Positions 54,961 to 64,000 of a stretch of 64,000 nucleotides of DNA are shown in pieces (the first letter of the stretch is position 1; every line of letters begins with the position of its first letter). The stretch is from positions 177,174,502 to 177,238,501 of the forward strand of contig NC_080541.1 of the NCBI RefSeq assembly GCF_028640845.1, read 5' to 3'. The translations under genes and the position numbers were made by a program. The notes under the pieces were generated by a model that worked only from the letters and a program-made list of their open reading frames with translations, had not been told where the DNA came from and searched no databases. This stretch comes from Ahaetulla prasina. Its lineage: Eukaryota; Chordata; Lepidosauria; Squamata; Colubridae.

Positions 54961-55925
54961 AGAAATTCCAGCATGTTCCAAGACTGCGCTATTTGGAACT
55001 TTGTCACTGACTATACTATGTATATAAGGAAATTGCAGATTGATGTATTTGACTGATGCATAATCAAACAATGGAAACTTTAATGGTGAAGGCAGAGAAT
55101 GTTAAATCAGCTGATTGTAAAATTCTCAATACTGCTGTTGAAAGACGTTAGCATGCAGATCATAAATTTAATTTTACACCAAGGCACAGACTATGAGGGG
55201 TGTTGCAGATTGGGATACAATTCTTCTTGACACTAAGTGCTCTTAGCTTTATTTTATCTTCTACTGCAAGAACACAGTGCTTGTAAAAGTCTATGATAAT
55301 TTTGTGGATAGTATCAGTCTAAAAGAAATCTATTTAAAACTGTCCTCTTCTTCATGGAAGATTCTTCTTCTTTAAAGATATTCATACTTGTCTTCTCTAG
55401 ATGATCAATTTAACAAATAAAATTGGTGCCATTGTTCCTTAATTTCATATGCTTCAGAAATCTGTTAATAAAGTATATTCAGGTTTGGTTATATGGTATT
55501 TTCTCCTGTGCTTACTCCACAAGATGAGTCATCATAGTTATTACTGGAACCATGGCAATTATGAATGCAAAGTAGATAACTTTGATATCTTTGAAATCTC
55601 AGGTGTTAGCACTTACACAACATTCCTTTCATGAATCTGTTCTATTAAGTCACCTTTTTCTAAACATCTTAAATGGCTGTGTTTTCTTATTATGCAACAC
55701 AGATACACAACACACACAAATGTCCCTTATAAAGTAGCAACTACATTACCACTTATTTCAGAAATGTTATAAAAGTAGCTATTTGGTATAAATGACATTA
55801 GATCTAATTGTATCTAGATGCAGTTGCAATTTTGTATTGCTATTTGTCCATATAAAGAGAGAGATATTATTTAGCTAGTGTTCTTAAACATCTCATGTTT
55901 TCAAATTATTTGTATACTCTCTCTC
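54961..55925. other. No gene seen
   Basis: AT-rich unique DNA. Confidence 0.5.
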
Positions 55926-55929
55926 TACT

Positions 55930-56105
55930 GCTTGTGCCTTTTTGAAAATTTTGGTGCATTTAAGTCTTGACTCCTGACGACTACACGGACAAGTCCATGC
56001 AGTTTTCTTGACAACATTTTTGGAAATCGTTTGCCACAGCCTTCTTCCTAGGGATAAAACAAAGTCACCCAGCCAGCTTTATACCTACAGCAGGACTATC
56101 CTGAT
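55930..56105 (-). mobile_element. tRNA-derived SINE, minus strand, partial
   Basis: The complement has 'agtcctgctgtaggtataa', 'gctggctgggtgactttg' and 'ggcaaacgatttccaaaaat', then 'gtcgtcaggagtcaagac', as in the body and tail of the SINE type at 62251. Confidence 0.65.
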
Positions 56106-56318
56106 GTTTTCAATCATTAAATGAAATTATCTCTCCCTCTGGTCTATTATTTTATTCTCATTTCTTGTAATTTCAAATAAAAATAGGTATCACTATGGAA
56201 AAAAAATTCTTAATTGCCACTGATTAATTTACATGCCATTAATTGTCACATAGTATGTGCCATTCTTGTGACTCTTAGGAAGCCTCAGAAGCTTTCCAAA
56301 GACTGTGTGTGTAGAATG

Positions 56319-56535
56319 GCAGTCAGCAGCCTCAGAAGTTTAAGGTAGCACTTACTTTTACTACCGGTTCGCAATGGGAGCGCGCATTCACACTTGCTTT
56401 GCTCACTCGCACATGTGTGCTTCTGGGCATGCGCAGATTGTCCATGATGATATCCGGGTGGATAGACCGAGCCTCCCACCGCTTTTACTACCCATTCGCA
56501 AGAACCGGACCGAACCGTGAGCAACCCCACCACTG
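56319..56535. mobile_element. hAT-like element related to 14978
   Basis: The right end is the complement of CAGTGGTGGGGTTGCTCAC, nearly that of the element at 14978. Inside are 'actaccggttcgcaatggga' and 'cgcaagaaccggaccgaacc'. The left boundary is not clear. Confidence 0.6.
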
Positions 56536-56747
56536 GTCTGAAATAGAGGCTCAGGGATGTGGGGGGCAGCTAGCTGAGACTGCTGAATGCCACAGGTCTC
56601 TACTTCAGTCCCAATGCCATCAACGAGTACCATTATGCAGCGTGGCCAAAAGGGAAGAGATGGGTGAGATGATAAAAGGGGATGGAAGGAATTGGAGGAA
56701 GAGGAGGTAGTCTCTTGCATTCCTGAGGTCCAGAGTAAGGAGAAATG

Positions 56748-56918
56748 GCTTAGATTGGGATGGATCCTTGCTTAACGACTGATAGGATTGCCTAACAAAG
56801 GCAAAGAAGATTGTCAAGATTGTCATGACTAACATACAAGTAACATCATGCTTTATGATTGTATTGCTTAGCAAAGGAGATTCTGGTACCAATTATCATC
56901 ATGACTCAAGGCTACCTG
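56748..56918. mobile_element. Short TA-MITE subfamily copy
   Basis: The left reads 'gatggatccttgcttaacga' and the right ends with the complement of CAGGTAGCCTTGAGTC. The interior 'gcctaacaaaggcaaagaag' is shared with the copy at 47598. Confidence 0.65.
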
Positions 56919-58724
56919 TACTAACAATGGCTGAGTGTAGAAGGTGAAAGGTTCCTTTTCAGTTTTATCTGTTCCCAGATTTGCAGCAAGTTGTGAAGGG
57001 AGTACTGCAAGAAGCACAAGAGATCTGGATTTCTTCTCAGCTCCCTATTTCAACAAGGAAAGCTATCCCTCAATTTAGCAATAGATCACACAACTCAACC
57101 TTGTTACTTCTTTTCACTAGCAGACCTTGAAGCACATTAAAGCCAACAGCAGTCTTAAACCTAAATTACTTTCAACATGCAGAAATATCATAAACTGCAG
57201 CTATTTTCAAGCTTCTTCTGGCTACTTGGCCACTGATACAAAGAGAATAGTTCAAATCTGTTAAAACAAAGGAAATAAATTATTTTCTTTTAATCGTATT
57301 TTAGCACTTCTGAGGCTTTTGTGCTACATGAGAATCTACTGGAGAGGTTTTATAGAATGGAGAGATGAACCCACTTGCTTTCTCTTTAAAATTCCAGCAA
57401 ATTTCCCTTCACCAGGCAAGGCTAGGCAATCAGGGAGAAGATCATGCATCCAGTTCAATTACCTTTAGATTTGCAGAGAGAAGAGCAGAAGCAGCCTCTA
57501 CTTATAAAAGACTAAAGTCCAAGGTTAGTAACCGAGCAACAGCCTTTCAATTAGGCTTCCCTGTTGGGGTTAGGCAGCAAGCTATATTTGATTACGTTCT
57601 AGCAGGGCTGTGTATATTTCAAAAGTTATTTGGAGGAAGTGCTTTGGACCTCATATGAATGAAATAGCTCTATAATATTCATTAAATATTTGAACTTCTT
57701 TCAGGCTTCTGTGCTTTCAGCTGCAGCATCATTTCATTCAGGCTAACAATGCCGCCTTAAGAGTTGATCTACTTTACTGAACAGCAAAAAGAGGAAGTGA
57801 AAAAACTCACGTGAAGTCCAAAGCTCTTTTTTCAAATAATTTTCAGTGAGTGCACAGCAGGCAAAAAGCCAGGGGCCATGTTGGAAGGCAGTAAATTATT
57901 CTTATCACAATATAATCAGTACACAGAAAAGAGATTTTCGTAAGACAAGAAGCTAACTGACTTTAAAGAGAAGGTGGTTCAGAACTTCTTTTAGGCCACA
58001 TTCTTACATAGATTGAAGCTGACCAAGGATAAATCTACTCCTATTCTTCAAAGCTATACTCCCTTGCTGAAAATTCTTTAATTGGAGTCTTAGTACAACC
58101 TTTTAAGAACTCTACCTTGTGATTTTTAGCTAAATCATTCATCGATCACAACTTAAAGCTATACCTTATGTGCCACACTGGTTCATAGGTATTCTAACAC
58201 AAAATGAGCACACTGCTTTTAAATTCAAGTCAATAACGTTCCAAAGATTAAGAAGAAGAAAGAAGTGTCTCCCTGAACTCATTATTTCCAACTGCAGAAA
58301 AAACATTGGAGTTATATGTAAGGAAGAACGTAGTTCCAACTTCTCTCAAGAAGCATCATCCACATTTTCTTCTGCATTTGGAAAGATAAATTGGTTGATA
58401 TAACCTCTTTTGGAATATCATTTTTCTCTAATTACAGGCACTTCTATGGCTACTTTAATAAAGAGGTATAACATGAACCAAAGCATTCAAGCCTACCTGA
58501 ATCTTTTTGCTGCTAATTATTAGCAAGCTCACAAAACAGACAAGGAACGTGGCCAGGGATTTACTAACTTAAATTACAAATCCTGTTCTGCTTTGTTGCT
58601 ATAAACCACTGTCAGTTATCATGTTAAGCTTCTCTACTTTTGTTTATCTAATACAGCTTGCTGATATTACAGTTTAAATTTTATGTATAAGGTTTTTTTT
58701 TTATTTTCAGTGTGACCTTCTATC
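56919..58724. other. No gene seen
   Basis: Unique DNA. The frames at 57365-57658 (97 codons) and 58170-58403 have no recognised domain and no splice context. Confidence 0.5.
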
Positions 58725-58800
58725 TAGAGTAGCCTTCTCCAATATAGTGCCTTCCAGATGAGTTGAGACTATAACTTCCAGATTCCCAACCAATAGAATC
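58725..58800. mobile_element. Fragment of a fold-back MITE
   Basis: 'agtagccttctccaatatag' and 'gccttccagatgagttgaga' followed by 'ataacttccagattccc' match a common squamate short repeat. Only one arm is clear. Confidence 0.45.
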
Positions 58801-59395
58801 AAAAGCACAATTTAAGTAATAAAAATGTAGCAACAGGAAAAGAGTATAAAGACTATATTCTCTTTAATCCAATTTCCTTCAAAGACTATCATGAAGGGTT
58901 ATCTTGAATTGGGATTAACAGCTGTTTATCTGCCTCCCAACATGGCTGTCACACATAAATTGGCAATCTTATTTATGAGAGAGAAGAGGGGACGGGAAGT
59001 TGTACCTGAGCCTATTGAACGTCCAACGGAGTCAGAGGAAAGAACCACTGAATCTGTAACACAAGAGTACAAGTTCATTTTTCCCTTGTCATATAAACTC
59101 TTACTTGTTAATAAGAAACTCCTATTTCCTATTCCTTCAAAAAATCAGTCTATTGGTTAAACATGAAGCAGAAAAATTTTATACCAACATTAATCTAGCT
59201 TTGACTGACTAATCTAGTCAAAGTGGAATGGCCTAGACTTGTATCCTTTCCTGAAAAGTGGTAAGCAGTACAATAAGATATAAACCCCTACAATAACTTG
59301 TTGGCTCACAAAAAGAAGTCAGTGGGAGCATGTTTGCCATTGCCTTTGAAGAGCTATAAATATCTAATGTGAATTCCAGAAGTCCCAAAGGGTTT
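58801..59395. other. No gene seen
   Basis: Unique DNA. An 89-codon frame at 58891-59160 has no recognised domain. Confidence 0.5.
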
Positions 59396-59545
59396 TTTTT
59401 CAAGAGGCAACTGGACTTCCTGGTTTTTCTTTGAAGATGTTTCACTTCTCATCCAAGACGCTTCTTCAGCTCTCCAAACATCTTCAAAAAAACCCCCAGA
59501 AAATCCAGTTGCTTCTTGAAAAAGCACCTTTGGGACAACCATGAC
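59396..59545. repeat. Inverted repeat of an interspersed family
   Basis: The left arm 'caagaggcaactggacttcc' to 'tttgaagatgttt' (about 59400-59441) is inversely repeated at about 59478-59520. Between the arms lies 'cttctcatccaagacgcttc'. Followed by 'cacctttgggacaaccatga', which recurs in such repeats in reptile DNA by my recollection. The family name is not known to me with certainty. Confidence 0.7.
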
Positions 59546-60905
59546 TTGGATGGCTGAGAATCTCCATAGAAGTACTGCAGTTAGTGTATATATATTTATC
59601 TTGTAACAGAGAACATTGATTGCATTAAATTACTGTGTCATAGAATGTATAAATATGTATAATTCCTAAACATGAAAATATAAAAGATATGATGCCTTTT
59701 CATTCCACATCTCTCTGTTCTTATTTTCTAGCACATAAGTGGTTTTCTCGTCCAGTTCTACCAACAGCTGTCCAAGACATAACTGGGACATTTCCATTTT
59801 TCCCCTTGATGTTCTAATGCCAGAAACTGGACTTCAAAATGCAGGTATAAGGTCACATTTCTACATTGGTAAACCTCTTTTAAAAAATCACCTTTTAGTA
59901 CAGACTTCAAGTTCCAATATCCACCAATAAACGAACTTAAACACATGTAAATGAACTTATCATTGTTGCTGTTATTTTAAAATCTTCTTAGTGCAATCAT
60001 AATTCTAATTTCTCAAATTACATACTAACAAAATGAAAATATAATTTTTCGTGATTTCCTTTACAAAGGTTAAATTTATATCCTTCCAGATAGCATGATC
60101 AATGACATTGAAACCTCACTGAGAGATTAAAAACAGCTATGACAGATCTAGATTAAAGCCAACTAATGCCCTATACACTGACCAGCAGCTATGCCCTTTG
60201 ATGAAAGCAAAATGTAAGTGATGAAACAGAAACAAATGTGATATGTGATGGTACCTTCAAAACGAACTTTTAAACTTTAGTCTTTCACCATCCAAAGAAC
60301 ATATGCTTTTAACAATGAAGATTAAATTTAAATATGGCAGATAAGGACAATTTTAAACATTCATTTGAAGTTGAATGTGGCACTCCTCTTTCCTCAGCGC
60401 CCTAAGGATATGCTTATTTTGCTGAATGATTAAGTCACCAGTGTCCCAGCTCTGCCAAAGATCAAAGGTCAGTGACAAGTACATAGTTTCTTTATACTGT
60501 GACAAACCTTCCAGACTGACTTGCAAGTGGAAGGTTATGCAACACAATTTCCCTCTTCTGTGTTTGATTTTAGTCATTGACTGGGAGTGGAGGAAGTGTT
60601 GCACCCTAAATCCAGGTACCAAAAAGCTTGATGCTCTTATCCCTTTTGTTTAATTTCTGTCTAAGGTACTGATGATATCCATTTGTATATTTTCAGACTG
60701 ACCAAGTAATGCTGTCAAGGTCTCATACCATTGTCTGAAGGCTGGGAGAGTCTGAATCAGGAGGTACATGTTTAGGTTCAACCTTGAGAGGTTGATTGGG
60801 ATTTGCATAGCTCCAAATGGCAAGTGTGGTTTGTCCTCTAATTGTTTAACTTTCAATTATCTTTACTCATCACTATGCATGGGGCTGTCTTTGAAGACCA
60901 CTTGA
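59546..60905. other. No gene seen
   Basis: Unique DNA; short chance frames. Confidence 0.5.
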
Positions 60906-61440
60906 AAACTTCAGCGATCTAGAATGCTGCAGCAGCAGAAGCAATCAGTGGGCAATATCTCAATGTGCCAATATAATATTTCTGTTTTAGGTTTCCAGCT
61001 GCAATTCAAGCTGTTGGTTGTCAACCAAAAAAGCCATTCAAGGCACTGATTATTTGAAGGTTCATTTTTCTCTTGTGATAACTATAGATCCAGAATGATC
61101 TGACAGAGTTAGCATGCTTTGGGATCTATCTATCGAATAATGCTATCTGATGGGACTTGGGAGGTGTACCTTTTCCATCATGACACCTATCTTTTGTAAC
61201 AGCATCCCCTCAGAGATACAAACAGCTTCAACTTCGCTAGGTGTTGGGCTAAGGTATTATATAGGCTCATTCTGGGTTGTTTTGCTCTTATTGTGTTTGT
61301 TGTCTCCCTGTTTACACATCTATTCTCTTTTTTTATGGTGTTTGGTTGTTGTTCATGTTTTAATCGGTATACCACTCAGAATTGTCCCCATTGGGCAGCC
61401 TACAAATATGACAGAAAGACAGACAGACAGATAAAGTAGG
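60906..61440 (+). mobile_element. Old L2 LINE 3' fragment
   Basis: Phrases in order: 'gaatgctgcagcagcagaag' (QNAAAR-like), 'tgcaattcaagctgttggtt', 'aaagccattcaaggcactga' (KALHG position), 'acagagttagcatgctttgg', then the non-coding tail with 'cggtataccactcagaatt' and 'gggcagcctacaaatat', ending in a short AGAC array. Diverged, all frames closed. Confidence 0.7.
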
Positions 61441-62250
61441 TCCCAAGATAAGCCAGAGTCTTTTCAGGAGGCTGGGAAAAGAGGAGGGGGATAATTTTCT
61501 TTCTATTACCTTCCTTCAGTTATCTTGGGCTCAAAATTATTCCCTTGTAAGAAGTCATTTCCTACTTTCTTTTTCATCATTACATTCAAAAGCAGAAAAA
61601 TAATTGTCTGTGTCCAGAAAAATATAGTGTTTAGAATTGTATGTATAGACTGTATGCTATATTTTGAACAGAGTTCTGAGAAATCACAAAAGAAACCACA
61701 GGTCCCACAGGAATAATATACATTTAATAAGAGTTTGATGCAGTTCTTGCTTTACATACCACAGGAATAGTATTCTCCAGAATCCAAACCAAACATAGAG
61801 AGGCCCTGACATTTATCTGGCAGCTTCTCTCCTTTAAAATAGTGCAGACCTTGAACGTCATTTCAAAGAACTATTCTTTCAAAACTGGGGAAAAAACATC
61901 AAAACAGCTCCAATTTTTAGTGTATACCTAAAATAGGCTATTCCCAATTGGATGCTGGCTTGCAATCAAAATATCATATAAATTAAATTAATTAATAATA
62001 AATAAATAATAACATTAAGTAAAAATTATAGCCAGTTTCTGAATACCAGGGGGAAAAGTTCAACAGCAGATATTTTCAGTGCTCCTTCAGGGCATGTATA
62101 AATAAATAAAGTGTGCTGTTTGAGGACATTCCAATTCTCAGTGGCATTTAAAGGTTTAGCACCTATAGATTGCTATCTTGTTTTTTATTATTCTTTCAGT
62201 TTTCTGTGATCACAGCCCCACAGTTATTCATTCTGATGTAAGTATTAGTG
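61441..62250. other. No gene seen
   Basis: Unique DNA; a short AAT/AATAAA-rich tail-like piece at about 61980-62015. Confidence 0.5.
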
Positions 62251-62475
62251 GAGAGCCAGTTTGGTGTAGTGGTTAAGGCATCAGGCTAGGAACAAGAAAT
62301 CCATGAAGTTTGAGTCCTGCCTTAGGCACAAAGCCAGCTGGGTGACTTTAGGCCAGTCACTTTCTCTCAGTCTTAGGAAGAAGGTAAATTACGTCTGAAA
62401 AACCCTGTGAAGAAAATAGCAGACACCTGCCCAAGCAGTCTCCAAAAATCGGACACGACTGAATAATAATAAAAC
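62251..62475 (+). mobile_element. tRNA-derived SINE, best-preserved copy of its family
   Basis: Begins GAGAGCCAGTTTGGTGTAGTGG; TGGTGTAGTGG matches the RNA polymerase III A box. AGTTTGAGTCC about 45 bases on fits the B box. The body is 'agccagctgggtgactttag' and 'gccagtcactttctctcagt', and the tail is 'tcggacacgactgaataat' with A-rich end. About 225 bp. It serves as the reference for the fragments at 12781, 17217, 26216, 41309 and 55930. Confidence 0.85.
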
Positions 62476-63132
62476 ACTTTCTCTGAGGAAGAGTTAGTGT
62501 TTGGGGCAGAATGTACCTTTGAGGCCCCTGCAAAGATTCAAACTGGATGGTAAAAAAAAATGTTTTATTTTGAAAGGGGTCATGAATCCAGCGATATCCA
62601 ATGCTGAGGTTTACACTAGAAAGAGGAGCATAAGGAAGGTATTTGGGGCCTCAACAGGTATTCAGTTTAGTAGTTTTCACATTACCTTTCTTCGGATATT
62701 CAGCTAAACTCCAACTGGGCAGAAAAGAGGGAAACATATGCTACTCCTGACTCCTCCTCCTCTCTTAACTTTCTGCCAGAAGGTTCTGAAGGACAGCTGC
62801 ACTGTGCTCACATTTGTATGAACTCAAGTCTCTGCACAATCTTGGAACCAGCTTTATTGCATGGAGGAGAATATTTGCATTCAAATATATTGCCTCTTCT
62901 AATCTCCAAACATGTAGGAGAGACTGGAACTGTGTGAGATACTTCCTCCACTGCCGACTTTAAATACCTCCATATAGTCACAGGTCAAAGCAGGGCTAAA
63001 CAGCTTCCTAGTGGGTTCAACCTTTGTCTACTGAGCAAATGCTAAACAAAGCTGCCACATGGATGAGGCCTCTCCTCCAGTAGCTAGTTTCCTACAGTGA
63101 CTTGTAACACATCCCTTGGGTTTTTTTGTCAC
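62476..63132. other. No gene seen
   Basis: Unique DNA without recognised elements. Confidence 0.5.
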
Positions 63133-63159
63133 AGAGAGGGAGGGAGGGAGGGAGGGAGG

Positions 63160-63200
<41 letters not shown>

Positions 63201-63212
63201 AGGGAGAGAGAG
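63133..63212. repeat. (GGGA)n(GA)n(GGGA)n array
   Basis: Perfect GGGA units flank a GA run. Open frames here on both strands are artefacts. Confidence 0.95.
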
Positions 63213-63306
63213 TTGGTTGTTGCATACTTTTGCTTATATATATGTTTTTATGATGTGTTGTTGTTTTATATCAATGTTTGCGTATACTGTTGTGACAAAA
63301 TAAATT

Positions 63307-63352
63307 AGAGAGAGGGAGGGAGGGAGAGAGAGAGGGTGGGAGGGTGGGTGGG
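63307..63352. repeat. GA / GGGA / GGGT array
   Basis: A second, shorter purine array about 95 bp beyond the first, with GGGT units at its end. Confidence 0.9.
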
Positions 63353-63589
63353 TCAAGGCACAGTGTCAATCCAAAGCAAGGCAGGAATCACAATGACCAG
63401 AAAACACACAGCTAAGAAACAAAGACGTTGTTCATAGCATCGCCTCCATCTGTCTGCTGTGCCAACTGCTAGTGCATCCCATAAAGAAGGGCAAGTATTT
63501 ATCCTCAAGAATAATCTGGCTCAGCTTCTCTGCTCCTGCCTTTTCTCTGCCCTATGTGTTCTTGGATCAGGTACAGAAGGCAGTTCCTC

Positions 63590-64000
63590 TTCCTCACCAC
63601 TGATAGTCTGCAGCTGCATGCTTTCTCCACCTGGAGCTGTCAGGACTGTTCTGCTGCAGCTGTGCTTCAGCCAAATCCCTCACAGACAGCTGCTCAGAGC
63701 CACCAATCAACTCAGCTTCTGATAAATTAGAATATTTGTAACTCAGAGTTGAAATGAGGGGTCCTTTGGACTCTCTGAGCTTGTTTTCTTGCAGACCAAC
63801 AATCAAGTAAGCCATACCCCAATCAAGGTACTGCCAAAGATCCATCAGTAAATAGCCCAAGCAAAGAATCTCTAAGACCATCCCCACCCACACAGACAGG
63901 CAAGTCGCCAGAATATAAACTGACAGCAAACAGCACTGATGATGTTACCTAGTTAAGGTAATGAAATGTCTGCAAGAAAACAAGCAAGCTCAGAGAGCAT
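63590..64000. mobile_element. Unclassified element with inverted segments, runs off the window
   Basis: 'ctctgagcttgttttcttgc' plus 'agac' (63773-63797) is inversely repeated at 63969-63998 ('gtctgcaagaaaacaagcaa', then GCTCAGAGAG). Between them, 'tgatgatgttacctagtta' near 63935 resembles a phrase seen in reptile repeats with such ends. The minus-strand frame at 63594-63929 has no recognised domain. The right part lies outside the window. Confidence 0.5.

Noticed and set aside
57365..57658. 97-codon plus-strand frame as a possible gene
   Set aside because: No domain, no splice or promoter context, length expected by chance.
58891..59160. 89-codon frame with Glu/Arg-rich part
   Set aside because: No recognised domain; low-complexity part; no support as an exon.
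62251..62330. Functional tRNA gene
   Set aside because: A and B boxes exist, but there is no cloverleaf with intact acceptor stem; it is a SINE head.
63028..63308. Arg/Glu/Gly-rich and Ser/Leu-rich frames
   Set aside because: Translations of the GGGA/GA arrays.

Overview
This window looks like vertebrate nuclear DNA, most probably from a squamate reptile and probably a snake. The signs are a Sauria-type SINE with a perfect target-site duplication, RTE/BovB, CR1/L3, L2 and L1 retrotransposon remains side by side, many short hAT and TA-target transposons, and long GATA/GACA (Bkm-like) arrays, one of which abuts a CR1 3' end. Bases are AT-rich outside the repeats. There are no bacterial-style operons and no convincing host exon. 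The species call is inference from repeat content only.

I found no host protein-coding gene, tRNA, rRNA or CRISPR array. The window is best read as an intergenic region or a large intron. Nearly all long open frames lie in transposon coding sequence, in microsatellites, or occur by chance.

Layout: 1-2175 is an unidentified AT-rich, minus-oriented long element with a GC-rich end, inserted in a TA-MITE. 2.5-7.6 kb is plain unique sequence. 7.66-10.6 kb is a BovB/RTE remnant followed by a long L2 LINE, with a perfect hairpin at the junction. 10.6-26 kb is mostly unique AT-rich DNA with scattered MITEs, SINE pieces, an L1 fragment, a BovB fragment and two GATA arrays. 26.7-27.45 kb is a 5'-truncated L1 with a 16-bp target-site duplication. 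28.5-28.85 kb is the Sauria SINE. 29.5-34.7 kb holds the largest element, an L1 with an intact ORF1 and an ORF2 that has lost its reverse-transcriptase core; it sits between about 205-bp direct repeats. 35-50 kb is a dense mosaic: a CR1 end with a GATA array split by a hAT, paired TA-MITEs, three L2 copies, and SINEs whose 3' end matches the L2. 51-54 kb shows a CR1/L3 remnant split by a hAT, and a second hAT copy split by a solo LTR with a perfect 5-bp duplication. 54-64 kb holds another LINE C-terminus, an old L2, SINEs, GA-rich arrays and two fold-back repeats.

The elements work as families rather than as a pathway. LINEs (L1, L2, BovB, CR1) supply the retrotransposition machinery. SINEs with LINE-like tails probably used it in trans. 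Short hAT and TA-MITEs would need transposases not encoded here. Only L1 ORF1 remains open. I did not find an undescribed biological system. The observations most worth checking are the very long duplication around the L1, the hairpin at the L2 junction, the CR1-linked GATA array, the SINE/L2 shared tail, and the solo LTR carrying an acidic open frame.
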